A stretch of 64,000 nt of DNA from Paraburkholderia youngii (GCF_013366925.1 NZ_JAALDK010000001.1:2301089-2365088), one strand, 5' to 3'; shown: positions 1 to 8,854, counted from the first letter of the stretch. Made by a program: numbers and translations. The notes: a model not told the origin generated them from the letters alone.

Positions 1-827
1 CCGTCGGCGAGCAGCGGCTTGATCGCATCGATCGCGTCGTAGCCGGTGACGTAGACACCGCCGCCACGGCCCGCGTCGCGAATCGCGTCGACCGCGCCCA
101 TCGCCATGTTGTCGTTGCCGCATAACAGCGCGCGAAGCTGCGGATGCTCGGCCAGCATCTTCGCGGCCACGTCGCGGCCCTTGCCGTATTCCCAGTTACC
201 CGACTCGACCGCGACGACCTGCACCTTCGCCGCATCCATCGCGTCGCGGCTGCCGGCCGTGCGCTGCTGCGCATTGCTGCTCACCGAAATGCCTTCGATG
301 ATGCCGACCTGATCGCCGGGCTTCAGCCGCGTGGCCAGATACTGGCCGACCTGCTTCGCGCCGCTGCGATTGTTCGGCCCGACGAACGGCACCGAGATGC
401 CGGCGGCCGCCTGCGTCGCGTCGTCGAGCGGGTTGTCGATCGTGATCGTGATGATGCCGGCCTTGATCGCACGTGCAATCACCGGGATCAGCGCCTTCGA
501 GTCGGTCGGCGCGATCACGATCGCGTTCATCTTCGCCCTGATCATCTCGTCGACCATGCGGATCTGCGCGGCGGTGTCGGTCTGCCTGGCCGTGCCGCGA
601 ATCGTCAGGCTGAATTGCGACGAGAAGTGCTGCTGGTAATTGCGCGCGGCGTCGACCATCGCGACCGTGAACGGGTCCGACATCGATTTGAGCACGAGCG
701 CGATCTTCGGCTTCGCGCCGGGCGGTACCTGGGCATGGGCATCGTCCGCGAATCGCGCGACGCCGGTGAGACCGGTTGCTGCCAGCGCGCCCGCGAGCAG
801 CACGCGGCGGCGCATGTTCTGCGTCAT
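1..827 (-). CDS. Sugar ABC transporter periplasmic binding protein (ribose type), C-terminus cut by window start
   Basis: The 275 codons in the window encode a periplasmic binding protein of the ribose/galactose type (peripla_BP_4 family), which would deliver a sugar or related solute to an ABC importer. The start MTQNMRRRVLLAGALAATG is a signal peptide with a twin-arginine-like n-region. The body shows the lobe I pattern KIALVLKSMSDPF, then AIVIAPTDSKALIP, an IDNPL hinge and GNDNMAMGAVDAI. No stop occurs before base 1, so the C-terminus and probably the permease and ATPase genes lie outside. The start ATG overlaps the stop of the upstream kinase gene (ATGA), which suggests translational coupling. 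Family assignment is firm; the substrate is unknown. Confidence 0.85.
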   Translation of the reverse strand, partial: MTQNMRRRVLLAGALAATGLTGVARFADDAHAQVPPGAKPKIALVLKSMSDPFTVAMVDAARNYQQHFSSQFSLTIRGTARQTDTAAQIRMVDEMIRAKMNAIVIAPTDSKALIPVIARAIKAGIITITIDNPLDDATQAAAGISVPFVGPNNRSGAKQVGQYLATRLKPGDQVGIIEGISVSSNAQQRTAGSRDAMDAAKVQVVAVESGNWEYGKGRDVAAKMLAEHPQLRALLCGNDNMAMGAVDAIRDAGRGGGVYVTGYDAIDAIKPLLAD

Positions 828-2203
828 GGCTTGACTCCTTCGCGGAGGTGCCGGTTGCGGACGGACTGGTTGCCGATGTGCCGATCGAACGACGCGACGC
901 TGGCGACGATTTCGTCGAACAGCGGCCGGCTGTCGATGTCTTCGCTCAGACAACGCGTCTTCAACGCGGCCAGTTGCCCGGCGATGTCCGCTTGCGCGTC
1001 GCAACGCTCCAGCAGTTCTTCGAGCAGACAGCCGTACGCCCTCACTTCGAGCCGCTGCAACGCGATAGCGAGCTCGCGATCGCCGGCATCGAAAAACGAC
1101 GCCGCGCCGAAATCGCCGAGCAGCGCGCGCCCCGCGCCGCCGTGCAGGATATTGTGCGCGTACAGATCGCCATGCATTACGCCACGCCGATGCAGATGAC
1201 TCGCGACCTTCGCGATGCCGCTCGCGATACCGAGCACCGTCTCGAGGTCGAAGCACGCGTCGTCGCGATAGATATCGCGGGTGCACGATGCGAGGCTCGG
1301 CGGACCGGCCAGACTGGCGAAGCGCGGATCGATCAATCCCATCACGAGGCCATGCGTGTCCGACGGATGCCCGATCACCTTGCCGAGCACGGGAATCAGG
1401 TTCGCATGTTCGCCGCCGCGAATGCAAGCAGCCATTTCGCAGTCGGGCAAACCGTCGCTCGTCACCGCGCCCTTGAACAGCTTGACGGCGACCGCACGCG
1501 GCGCGGGTTCGTGGTCCGCGTGCAGCGCCGCGCGATAGATGACGCCCGATGCGCCCTCGCCCAGCGGCCGTTCGAGCCGCAACGCATCCCAGCGAATGCC
1601 GCTGATCGGTGTGTCGATGAGCGCCGCCCGTTCGAGCGCCGCGTCGAACGGATTGCCCGCATACGCGAGCCACGCAAGCCGCGGCAGACGCAGCAACCAA
1701 TGCGGTAACGCGTCGAACCGATTCGCCGCGAGCCGCAGCAGTTCGAGCCGCGTGCATGCGGCCAGTTCCTCGGGCAGCGCGCGCAGCCGGTTGCCGGCGA
1801 GCATCAGCTTCTGCAGTTGCGTGCAGCGGCCGAGTTCCGCGGGCAAGCTTTCGATGTCGTTGTCGGTCAGAATCAGCCAACGCAACAGCGGCGGCAGCGC
1901 GCTCGCCGGCACCTCGCGGATGCGATTCGACTTGAAGCCGATCATGCTCAGTTGCGCGCATTCGCCGAGCACACCGGGCAGTTCGGTGAACGGGTTGTTG
2001 GATGCGAACAGGATGCGCAGTTTGCGCAGGCGCGGCAGATCGTCGGGCAGCGTCGTCAGTGCATTGTTCGACAGGTCGAGCACTTCGAGCGTATCGACGA
2101 GATCGAAAATCTCCCGCGGAAATTCGCTGAGACCGCACGCGAGTTTGAGTTCGCGCGTACCCGCCAGTTGCCCGGCCCGCAGTTGTTCTAAAGTCGTGGT
2201 CAC
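824..2203 (-). CDS. Leucine-rich-repeat protein with C-terminal protein kinase domain
   Basis: This 459-residue protein has about seven leucine-rich repeats in residues 15-190 (LxxLxLxxNxLxxLP pattern), followed by a small eukaryotic-like kinase domain. Kinase motifs are visible: glycine loop GEGASGVIY (215-223), VAVK with Lys241, HGDLYAHN with Asp346 as the catalytic loop (HGD rather than HRD), and GDFG with Asp364. The domain is short, and after the DFG the C-lobe is abbreviated. No signal peptide or membrane segment is seen, so it is probably cytoplasmic. It is encoded immediately upstream of, and overlaps by 4 bases, a periplasmic sugar-binding protein gene, an unusual partner. Kinase activity is inferred from motifs; the target is unknown. 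Confidence 0.85.
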   Translation of the reverse strand: MTTTLEQLRAGQLAGTRELKLACGLSEFPREIFDLVDTLEVLDLSNNALTTLPDDLPRLRKLRILFASNNPFTELPGVLGECAQLSMIGFKSNRIREVPASALPPLLRWLILTDNDIESLPAELGRCTQLQKLMLAGNRLRALPEELAACTRLELLRLAANRFDALPHWLLRLPRLAWLAYAGNPFDAALERAALIDTPISGIRWDALRLERPLGEGASGVIYRAALHADHEPAPRAVAVKLFKGAVTSDGLPDCEMAACIRGGEHANLIPVLGKVIGHPSDTHGLVMGLIDPRFASLAGPPSLASCTRDIYRDDACFDLETVLGIASGIAKVASHLHRRGVMHGDLYAHNILHGGAGRALLGDFGAASFFDAGDRELAIALQRLEVRAYGCLLEELLERCDAQADIAGQLAALKTRCLSEDIDSRPLFDEIVASVASFDRHIGNQSVRNRHLREGVKP

Positions 2204-2502
2204 AGTCGTGGGAAAGAAGATCGGGTAGCGCGCGCAGCGCGTCGTACCGAAGCTATCGATTTTACTGAGTCAAAGGCCATCTGGGGTTCTCTGCGGTACA
2301 GTGACGTGATCGCCGCGATGCTCACGACAGTCGCGGCCGCGTCGAATGCGAATGAGACAGCAATATCCGGAGGGCGTTCAGGCGACGCGAGCGGGACACT
2401 CCCCTGTATCGGCGCAGCCTTCATACAGCTTTCCGCGTCCGGTCGTTCAAGCACGTCCGTCTCGCGGGTCTTGCGCCTCCACCCTGTCAGGAGCCTGAGA
2501 AA

Positions 2503-3126
2503 GTGACGTACGCATACAAGTTGATCGATTCGCCGGTCGGTCAGTTGAAGCTCGTGGCGAAAGGCGAATGCCTTGCCGCGATTCTATGGGAACGCGACAA
2601 GCCGAATCGCGTGCGACTCGGCGAAATGAGCGAAGCGAACGAGCTGGCGGTGCTCGTCGAAACCGAGCGGCAATTGCGCGAGTACTTCGCGGGCACGCGC
2701 CAGACCTTCGATCTGCCGCTCGATTTTCAGGGCACCGAGTTCCAGAAGCAGGTCTGGCGCGCGCTGCTGACCATCCCGTTTGGCCAGACGCGCAGCTACT
2801 CGGAGATCGCGCAGCAGATCGGCAAGCTCAATGCAGTGCGCGCGGTGGGCGCGGCAAATGGCCGGAATCCGATTTCGATCGTAGCGCCGTGTCATCGCGT
2901 GATTGGCGCGTCGGGCGAGCTGACGGGGTTCGCCGGCGGCCTCGCCAACAAGATGCTGCTGCTTTCGCTGGAGGCGGGGCAGACGTCGCTCGAAGCAGCG
3001 GCCGATGACGCGCAACGGCCCGCGCCGGAAGGAAAGGCGGCGCGGCCGGTCAGGGACGATGCACCCGCGAAACCGGCACATCACCCGCCGAGCCGGGGAA
3101 CGCAGGGATCGCTGTTCGGTAGCTGA
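2503..3126 (+). CDS. ogt: Methylated-DNA-protein cysteine S-methyltransferase with C-terminal clamp-motif-like tail
   Basis: Suicide repair protein that moves alkyl groups from O6-alkylguanine in DNA to its own cysteine. The acceptor motif is PCHRV with Cys130, and the helix-turn-helix region lies around residues 85-125 (FQKQVWRALLTIPFGQTRSY). The start is GTG, chosen because CAGGAG lies at the right distance and upstream codons are not coding-like. At 207 residues it is longer than the usual 160-175. The extra roughly 45 residues are low-complexity, rich in Ala, Pro and Lys, and end in QGSLFGS; residues 201-205 resemble the bacterial beta-clamp-binding pentapeptide. The preceding 299 bases (2204-2502) show no convincing gene. 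Confidence 0.93.
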   Translation: MTYAYKLIDSPVGQLKLVAKGECLAAILWERDKPNRVRLGEMSEANELAVLVETERQLREYFAGTRQTFDLPLDFQGTEFQKQVWRALLTIPFGQTRSYSEIAQQIGKLNAVRAVGAANGRNPISIVAPCHRVIGASGELTGFAGGLANKMLLLSLEAGQTSLEAAADDAQRPAPEGKAARPVRDDAPAKPAHHPPSRGTQGSLFGS

Positions 3127-3260
3127 AGCCGCGCAGACACAGCACAACGCGCCACCCGTCGGCCGTAATCGCCGATGCTTCGTCCGCGATCAACGCCATC
3201 GGCCGCGCATGCAACACCTATCCTTGAGATGCCCGTTGAGGTATCGAATAGGAGGATGAC

Positions 3261-3566
3261 ATGCGCATGCTTCTCAACATACAAATACCGAACGAACCGT
3301 TCGGCACACTCGTGCGCGACGGCCGAATCGGCGAGCTGATGCAAAAGATCCTCGAGGACATGAAGCCGGAAGCCATCTACTTCACCGAGCAGCAGGGCAA
3401 ACGCGGCGCGGTGGCGGTCGTCGATGTCGCCGATGCATCGGCGATTCCCGCACTCGCCGAACCGTGGTTCCTGAAGCTCGACGCCGAGTGCGAACTGCGC
3501 ATCGCGATGCTGCCCGATGATCTGATGAAAGCCGGCCTCGACGCGCTAGGCGACAAGTGGAAGTAG
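3261..3566 (+). CDS. Small conserved protein of unknown function, probable ferredoxin-like alpha/beta fold
   Basis: A 101-residue soluble protein beginning MRMLLNIQIPNEPFGTL. The start is well supported by AGGAGG seven bases upstream. The alternation of hydrophobic strands (MLLNIQI, AIYFTE, GAVAVVDV, ELRIAML) with two amphipathic helices looks like a dimeric alpha/beta-barrel fold of the kind seen in stress or monooxygenase-like small proteins. No catalytic residues can be named. It stands alone on this strand, between ogt and a convergent amidohydrolase gene that ends 8 bases beyond its stop. I do not recognise the family well enough to give a function. Confidence 0.75.
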   Translation: MRMLLNIQIPNEPFGTLVRDGRIGELMQKILEDMKPEAIYFTEQQGKRGAVAVVDVADASAIPALAEPWFLKLDAECELRIAMLPDDLMKAGLDALGDKWK

Positions 3567-3574
3567 CGCGGCCC

Positions 3575-4831
3575 TCAGGAATGCCCCGCCGATAGCTGCA
3601 GCAGCATCGAAGCCGCGGCCGTCGCGGCGACCTGGCAGCCGAGCACGATATGCTCCTCGGCCGTGTCCTCGATGAAGTCGTGACTCACGCCGCCGATGCT
3701 CGGCACGAACATCATGCAGGCCGGCATGCAACGCGCGATCACCTGCGCGTCGTGTGCGGCACCGCTCGGCATGCGCAGCCACTGGCCCGGCGCGATCGCT
3801 TCGGCGGCTCGCGCGATGTGCTCCGCGAGCGTGGCGTCCATGCTGACGGGCTCGATCGGCTCGTCGATCGTCTGCAAGTCGACGCTTATGGCGTTGTGCG
3901 CATTGAAGTCGCGCACCAGTTCCGCGAGCGCGTGCTCCATTGCCTGAAGCCGTGCGGGGTTCGCGTCGCGGAATTGCAGGTACATGTCGGCAGCGCCGGG
4001 TACGACGCTCATAGAGCCCGGATCGAGATCGATGCGGCCCACGGTCCAGACAGTATCCGCGTCGGCCAGTTGCTTGAACGCGTCGTTCATCCGCGCGATG
4101 AAGGCGACGAGCGCCGCGCCCGCGTCGCGGCGGATCGCCATCGGCGTCGTGCCCGCATGGTTGCGCTGACCCGTGAAGCGCAGCCGCGATTCGCGCAGCC
4201 CGACGATCGTCGTGACCACGCCGATCGACTTGCCGATCGCTTCGAGCCGCCCGCCCTGCTCGATATGCGGCTCCAGATACGCGACCTGGCGCCCTGCCTC
4301 GAAACGCGCACGCGGCCGGCCCGCGAGGCCCGCCGCCGCCAGTACATCGGTGAGACGTTCGCCCTGCCGGTTGGTCGCGCCGCGAATCGACTCGTCGACC
4401 GCCTCGCCGACGAAGCTACGGCTACCGAGCAGGCCCGAGAACGTGCCTTCCTCGTCGATCCACGACGCGACGTCGACGGCGAGGTGCCGCGTCGCGTCGT
4501 TCTCCGCTAGCGCGCGGGCGATTTCGAGCCCGTAGATCACGCCCATTGCGCCATCGAGCCAGCCGCCGGTCGGCTGCGTGTCCGTGTGTGAACCGATCAC
4601 GAGCGCGGGACCGCTGTTGCGCGAGCGTCCGAACACGGTGCCCACGCCGTCGATGCGCGCGTCGAGCCCCGCCTCCGTCATCCTGCCGACCAGCCATTCG
4701 CGTGCCGCAAGATCGACCGGCGACAGCGCGAGCCGGACCACGCCGGGACCGGTCGCGCCTGAGCCGGCCGCGCCAAACCCGCGCAGCCGTTTGAGGTCGG
4801 CCATCAGCCGGTCCGGATCGATCTTTACCAC
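3575..4831 (-). CDS. M20-family Zn-dependent amidohydrolase (allantoate amidohydrolase / N-carbamoyl-amino acid hydrolase type)
   Basis: Hydrolyses a carbamoyl or ureido C-N bond; the family includes allantoate amidohydrolase (AllC) and N-carbamoyl-L-amino acid hydrolases (HyuC/AmaB). Seen: GSHTDTQPTGGWLDGAMGV (first metal His and bridging Asp), SWIDEEGTFSGLLGSR (catalytic Glu pair), HIEQGGRLE (metal His), a dimerisation domain with NHAGTTPM, and the late SGAAHDAQ motif (last metal His). A GTG start is chosen because GGGAGA stands seven bases upstream and gives 418 residues, the family length. The open frame could extend to 4900, but that part overlaps the AraC gene. The AraC gene ends four bases before this start, so the pair is probably one operon. 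Substrate unresolved. Confidence 0.9.
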   Translation of the reverse strand: MVKIDPDRLMADLKRLRGFGAAGSGATGPGVVRLALSPVDLAAREWLVGRMTEAGLDARIDGVGTVFGRSRNSGPALVIGSHTDTQPTGGWLDGAMGVIYGLEIARALAENDATRHLAVDVASWIDEEGTFSGLLGSRSFVGEAVDESIRGATNRQGERLTDVLAAAGLAGRPRARFEAGRQVAYLEPHIEQGGRLEAIGKSIGVVTTIVGLRESRLRFTGQRNHAGTTPMAIRRDAGAALVAFIARMNDAFKQLADADTVWTVGRIDLDPGSMSVVPGAADMYLQFRDANPARLQAMEHALAELVRDFNAHNAISVDLQTIDEPIEPVSMDATLAEHIARAAEAIAPGQWLRMPSGAAHDAQVIARCMPACMMFVPSIGGVSHDFIEDTAEEHIVLGCQVAATAAASMLLQLSAGHS

Positions 4832-4835
4832 GTTG

Positions 4836-5864
4836 TCATCTCCCTGAATTGATTGCGGATGCGGCCGCGCGAAAATCGCCCGGCGACATATCGTACGCAC
4901 GTCTGAACGCGCGATTGAAATCCGACGCGCTATTGAAGCCCCAGCCGTACGCGACGTCGATCACCGGCCTGCGCGGGTAGCGATGCAGTTCGTCGGCCGC
5001 CTCGCGCAGGCGCCGGTTGCGAATATACGCGTGGAGCCCGCCCTCCGGCTCGAACAATCGATACAGCGTGGGGCGCGACAGCTGCGACATGGCCAGCACG
5101 CTGTCGACGGTCAGATCAGGTTGGCCGAGATTCGCGTCGATATAGCGGCGCGCCGCCGCGAACATCGCGGTGCGTGCCACCGCGCGCGCACCGCCGGTCA
5201 AGCCCGTTTCCTTGCCGAACGCCGCCGCCATCAGCAACGCGCAGGTGTGGAACGCTTCCTGCGCCGCGGGCGCGTCCATCGTGGGCAACCTGCGGCATAG
5301 ATCGGCCAGATGCGCGGGAATCAGCCGCGCAAGCGGCGTTTCATATTCGATCATGCGGCCATGTATCGACTCCGCTTCCGGCAGCACCGGATCGATCAGA
5401 TGGCGCGGCACAAACAGCGCGACCAGGCGGCACGGCCCCCGCGTCATCTGCATCGGCTGATTCATGTCGAGTGCGAGGATGCTCGGCCGCGTTTGCAGCG
5501 CGACGCGCTTCGGATAGAGGCCGGTGGTCGTCTCGAAGGTCCCTTCGACGGCCACGTGAAACACGAGCTGGCGCACGTTATCGGTCGAAATGCGAGCGAC
5601 CGAGCGCGCTTGCGCGACCGGATCGGTGCGGCAATCCGTGAAGGCCATGCCACCGGCGCGATAGGTGTCGATGCTGCCGCGAAAGCCGTCGGCGAGTTGC
5701 CGGCGCGAGATCGGCACGTCGAGAAAATGGCCGACGCGCTCGCGCCACATAGGCAATTGCGCGCGCGGCGCCTTGGTGTAGGTGTCGAAGTGGGTGTAGT
5801 CGAAAGCCGCTGGCATTGCTGCGGCCGCGGTTGCGGTGCGGTTGGCTGCCTGATTGGTCGTCAA
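4836..5864 (-). CDS. AraC-family transcriptional regulator
   Basis: A 342-residue regulator with an N-terminal AraC-binding-like sensing domain (about residues 25-200) and a C-terminal double helix-turn-helix (about 235-335; LTVDSVLAMSQLSRPTLYRLF and the family signature around WGFNSASDFNRAFRRAYDMSPGDFR). The first 20 residues are Ala/Thr-rich and possibly disordered. It lies directly upstream of the M20 amidohydrolase with 4 bases between stop and start, so it probably controls that gene and itself in response to the amidohydrolase substrate. The inducer cannot be deduced. Confidence 0.92.
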   Translation of the reverse strand: MTTNQAANRTATAAAAMPAAFDYTHFDTYTKAPRAQLPMWRERVGHFLDVPISRRQLADGFRGSIDTYRAGGMAFTDCRTDPVAQARSVARISTDNVRQLVFHVAVEGTFETTTGLYPKRVALQTRPSILALDMNQPMQMTRGPCRLVALFVPRHLIDPVLPEAESIHGRMIEYETPLARLIPAHLADLCRRLPTMDAPAAQEAFHTCALLMAAAFGKETGLTGGARAVARTAMFAAARRYIDANLGQPDLTVDSVLAMSQLSRPTLYRLFEPEGGLHAYIRNRRLREAADELHRYPRRPVIDVAYGWGFNSASDFNRAFRRAYDMSPGDFRAAASAINSGR

Positions 5865-6195
5865 GGTCTCCCCGCCGGTTTTGTAGTGTGCGCGGCATGA
5901 TAGCCGCGATTGGCGAAAACGTCATGAGCCTGTTGCTAGTGCGTCGATGCCGTGGCCGTCGAAGCTCATGCGCCCCCGCTCCGCTCATGCCTGACAGGCA
6001 TCAGCACCAGCCTACAAAGTCTTTTTTCTTTGCGCAAGGCCTCTCATGCCGCCGCTCGAGCTCGCCTTCGTCCATGTCGCAGGCACTCGCGGTCCGGCCG
6101 AACAACATAAAAAATGGCCTCCAGACGGAGGCCATGTTATTTTTTTATAATCGGTTCGAAACGTAAATCGTTTCAAATGAACGCGCATCCAGCAG
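5865..6195. other. Intergenic region between the AraC operon and the first DoxX-like pair
   Basis: About 330 bases with no convincing gene; open frames here lack ribosome sites and coding-like composition. It must hold the AraC promoter (leftward), but no clear -35/-10 pair was identified. Its right part contains the terminator described separately. The change from very GC-rich to AT-richer sequence near 6.1 kb marks the start of the accessory island. Confidence 0.5.
6105..6148 (-). terminator. Rho-independent terminator of the first DoxX-like operon
   Basis: Perfect 9-bp stem ATGGCCTCC/GGAGGCCAT (6114-6122 with 6127-6135) and a 4-base loop. Read on the minus strand it is followed by a run of T. 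A T run also follows on the plus strand, so it may work in both directions. It sits about 50 bases after the stop of the small membrane protein. Confidence 0.85.
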
Positions 6196-6372
6196 CTATC
6201 GGTTCGTCGCTGCGGCTCGAAGCATTGCCGCCAACGTGAATAGCCCTGCCCCCAATGGAGGCCCATAGTCATAAAAACGCAAGTGCCGCGCAAAGAAAAT
6301 GGTGGACGTCGAAATTACTATCAAAACTGCAACGGCAATGATGGAAAAAACCACCAAAAAATCTTTATTCAC
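6196..6372 (-). CDS. Small membrane protein, partner of DoxX-like protein A
   Basis: A 58-residue protein starting at GTG (AAGGAG stands eight bases upstream). It consists of one strong N-terminal membrane helix (FLVVFSIIAVAVLIVI), a short basic/aromatic loop with LRFYDYG, and a second weaker hydrophobic helix. Its start overlaps the stop of the DoxX-like gene by four bases (GTGA), so the two are translationally coupled. Two clearer homologues of this arrangement lie at 19506-19694 and 20363-20557. There the loop reads TEYRPLR and a following FG pair is kept; here only LR..DYG remains. Function unknown. Confidence 0.7.
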   Translation of the reverse strand: MNKDFLVVFSIIAVAVLIVISTSTIFFARHLRFYDYGPPLGAGLFTLAAMLRAAATNR

Positions 6373-6842
6373 GATTGGCTCCTTGCGTCGAAATCTCCCC
6401 GCTTCCGCATTCCGTCCCAAAACCAAAAAGGCTCTGCTTTGACGCGACAAAAATTTGCATAGTACCCTCCGTACGCTAGCAAGAGTCCTCCGTTCAAGAG
6501 CAACTCCTGGAAGCCGGTGAACAGTTCGCGCGGATCTGGCGAAACGAAAAGGTTGAGGAAGACAATGGTGACGCTGACGCCGGCCATTACGATCAATGCC
6601 AGCGGCACCCCGATGTTTAGCAGCAGCATGGAGCCAAGCACAACTTCCAGATATTTGACCATTTGGTAGAAGCCGATATCTGCCATAGCTCCTATATAGG
6701 CGCCCACTTTTCCCGCGTGGCTGAAATCCGGAATGTATCTGAAAACCACGAAATTCAGCCCGGAAGAGAGATAGTGGAATGCGAAATATAGCCTCATCCA
6801 CATGACGACGAACTTCCAAGGTGATTCATTTGCTATTTTCAT
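6369..6842 (-). CDS. DoxX-like integral membrane protein A
   Basis: A 157-residue membrane protein with four predicted helices, of the DoxX/DoxD-like superfamily. That family includes a thiosulfate:quinone oxidoreductase subunit and many uncharacterised members. It shares with copies B and C an N-terminal SPWK....W.RLYF signature, a VKYLEVVLGSMLLLN helix, and an ELFTGFQELLLNGGLLLAYG segment. A four-base overlap joins it to the downstream small membrane protein, and a 13-codon mini-ORF overlaps its own start. It stands some 13 kb from copies B and C and is followed by its own terminator. Activity is unknown. Membrane location and family are well supported by the sequence. Confidence 0.8.
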   Translation of the reverse strand: MKIANESPWKFVVMWMRLYFAFHYLSSGLNFVVFRYIPDFSHAGKVGAYIGAMADIGFYQMVKYLEVVLGSMLLLNIGVPLALIVMAGVSVTIVFLNLFVSPDPRELFTGFQELLLNGGLLLAYGGYYANFCRVKAEPFWFWDGMRKRGDFDARSQS

Positions 6843-6880
6843 CGCTTTTTTATCCTTTCGCGGATTAGAAATTTTGCCAT
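6839..6880 (-). CDS. Possible 13-residue leader ORF coupled to DoxX-like gene A
   Basis: ATG followed by 12 codons (MAKFLIRERIKKR) and a TGA that overlaps the DoxX ATG (ATGA). Upstream lies an AGGGAG in a leader homologous to the one that precedes the NTF2-like gene at 16537. It may be a truncated remnant of a first gene of the operon, or a coupling leader peptide. Expression is not demonstrated. Confidence 0.3.
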   Translation of the reverse strand: MAKFLIRERIKKR

Positions 6881-6896
6881 CGGCCGTTTACTCACT

Positions 6897-6924
6897 CCCT
6901 GAAAGGCATCGTGAGGAGTCAACC
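6897..6924 (-). promoter_or_regulatory. Leader element shared with the NTF2/DoxX D operon
   Basis: About 28 bases (plus-strand core TGAAAGGCATCGTGAGGAGT) nearly match the sequence at 16551-16577 (core TGAAAGCATTGTGAAGAGTT). At both places the minus strand carries it directly upstream of a DoxX-containing operon, with a ribosome site at its downstream end. Confidence 0.4.
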
Positions 6925-6946
6925 GCGGGTGTCCAAAGACCGTGAA

Positions 6947-8512
6947 TCAAATAGCGCGTGCGATCTTGAAGTTGGTAACCAGTGACTGTAGGCGTTCAGC
7001 TTCCGCATGAACGCCACGGGCAGCGGCAGCGGCCTCTTCGACCAGGGCTGCGTTGTGCTGGGTCACGGTATCGATTTCGCCGATTGCCTTGTTTATCTCC
7101 ATGATGCCCCGGTGGCCGTCATCGGATGCATGGGTGATCTCCTCCATCAGGCTCGAAACGTGGGCGAACTCACTCACCACCTCGTTAATTTTTGACCCGG
7201 CATCGTTCACCAGCTGAGATCCCTGATCAACGCGGGTGACCGAATTGCTGACCAATTCCTTGATTTCCTTGGCGGCCGATGCCGAGCGTTGAGCCAGCGT
7301 GCGGACCTCCTGAGCAACGACGGCGAAGCCACGACCTTCGTTGCCAGCACGTGCAGCTTCAACCGCCGCGTTAAGGGCCAGGATATTGGTCTGAAAGGCG
7401 ATACCCTCGATAGTCGCAATGATGTCGGCGACTTTCCTGGATTGATCGGCAATGCCTGACATGGTGGTCACGACCACTTTCATGACCTCTCCACCGCCGT
7501 TTGCCAAATCGGATGTAGTCTGCGCGAGTTTGAGGCCCTGTCTGGCATTCGCCGCGTTGTTCTCCACGGTCGCCGTCAACTGCTGGATCGAAGCTACCGT
7601 CTGTTCGAGAGACGCCGCCTGTTCCTCGGTGCGCTGGCTCAGGTTCTCGTTACCTGCCGCGATTTCGGATGCGCCGGTCAATACGGCCTCGCTACCGGAC
7701 CGGACTTGCTTCACGATATCCACGAGACTCTCATTCATGCTGCGAAGCGCACGCATCAATTGGCCGAGTTCAGTATCGGAATGCACCCTGACCTGTGACG
7801 TCAAATCCCCCGACGCAACTGCTTCGGCAATTCTTACGGCGTCATTTAACGGGAAGACGATTGATGTGGCAACCGTGTTGCAGACATATACCGTCGCAAT
7901 GATAGCGATACAGATCACGCTGAATGTCAGCATCAGGGCCATGTCGTAGTCGTGAATGGCGTTTTCCGCAGCTTCATCCGCATTCTTCTGGATGAAGTCC
8001 ATATGGGCGCTGAGCGTGTTCTCGGTGGACTTGAAGACATCAAAGATCTTGGTGTTGGCGAGCACCCGCGCGGTAGCAAGATCTGGATTGTCAGTCATTG
8101 CAAGTGTGTAGAGTTCTTTGTTGATCACCGCATACGCAGCAATTGCCCTCTTATCGTTCTCGAAATACTGACGATCCTCGCCCGGCAGCGCGTTTTTCTC
8201 ATAGTGATCGACACCCTTTCTCAGCTGATCCAAGGCTTGGGCACGGATCGCCGCATTGGTATCTTTGGCTTGTTTGGAATCAGACAACACCAGACCCAGC
8301 GTGGCGCGACGATCCGTGCTGAGGGCCAGACGAAGATCAGCAATCGTTTTGATCGACTCCATCCAATTCTGTTTGATGTCCACTAGATGCGATTCGATCC
8401 GATGCGCCTGGAAAAGCGCAAATCCCGCGGCACCGCATAACAGCAGGATAACGATTGCGAAGCTAACAAACAGCCGGTTGCGTACTTTGAGATTGCGAAG
8501 AAGCATTAGCAT
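6947..8512 (-). CDS. Methyl-accepting chemotaxis protein
   Basis: A 521-residue transmembrane chemoreceptor of the Tsr/Tar type. Membrane helix 1 is near residues 12-34 ([19 protein letters not shown]). A periplasmic four-helix-bundle (4HB_MCP) ligand domain follows, then helix 2 near 190-215, a HAMP domain ([31 protein letters not shown]) and a long cytoplasmic coiled coil. Its signalling tip contains [20 protein letters not shown], the highly conserved hairpin. No C-terminal CheR-tethering pentapeptide is present. The start at 8512 is chosen by homology; the open frame extends to 8587, but the upstream part is not membrane-like and the ribosome site is weak. Its place beside the catabolic genes suggests taxis toward an aromatic or organic acid (inference). 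Confidence 0.92.
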   Translation of the reverse strand: MLMLLRNLKVRNRLFVSFAIVILLLCGAAGFALFQAHRIESHLVDIKQNWMESIKTIADLRLALSTDRRATLGLVLSDSKQAKDTNAAIRAQALDQLRKGVDHYEKNALPGEDRQYFENDKRAIAAYAVINKELYTLAMTDNPDLATARVLANTKIFDVFKSTENTLSAHMDFIQKNADEAAENAIHDYDMALMLTFSVICIAIIATVYVCNTVATSIVFPLNDAVRIAEAVASGDLTSQVRVHSDTELGQLMRALRSMNESLVDIVKQVRSGSEAVLTGASEIAAGNENLSQRTEEQAASLEQTVASIQQLTATVENNAANARQGLKLAQTTSDLANGGGEVMKVVVTTMSGIADQSRKVADIIATIEGIAFQTNILALNAAVEAARAGNEGRGFAVVAQEVRTLAQRSASAAKEIKELVSNSVTRVDQGSQLVNDAGSKINEVVSEFAHVSSLMEEITHASDDGHRGIMEINKAIGEIDTVTQHNAALVEEAAAAARGVHAEAERLQSLVTNFKIARAI

Positions 8513-8854
8513 GTTTTTTTGCCTACATTGATTGTATAACCTTGGATTTCGGCATAAATCCCCTGAGTATGGATAGGGGGCAAGCATGATTGTGAAATCC
8601 GGTCTGATGTGTTAGTGCCGGACTCGCGAGATCTTTCGACCGCTAAGGCGAAATCAACGCAGCACGGGCGCCAACGATGGCCGGTGTGCTCGGCTTTTCC
8701 TGCCCGTGAATGCGGCCTCCGGATAGCGGCATCGACCGCGACGATCATCGGGCGCACGTGCGAGAAGCCGAACGTCGATAACGGCGAAGGCACGGACGCG
8801 CAGGACTAGATATGCGCTGGCCACGTTGTAGTGCGAAGGAGAGAGCGTTGTCGG
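8513..8854. other. Intergenic region without a recognised gene
   Basis: About 340 bases between the MarR gene end and the chemoreceptor start. Short frames on both strands lack ribosome sites. It should hold the chemoreceptor promoter; no confident box was found and no hairpin terminator for the MarR gene is evident. Confidence 0.4.

Noticed and set aside
2200..2454. 84-codon minus frame upstream of the kinase gene
   Set aside because: Overlaps the kinase promoter region, no ribosome site, no protein-like pattern.
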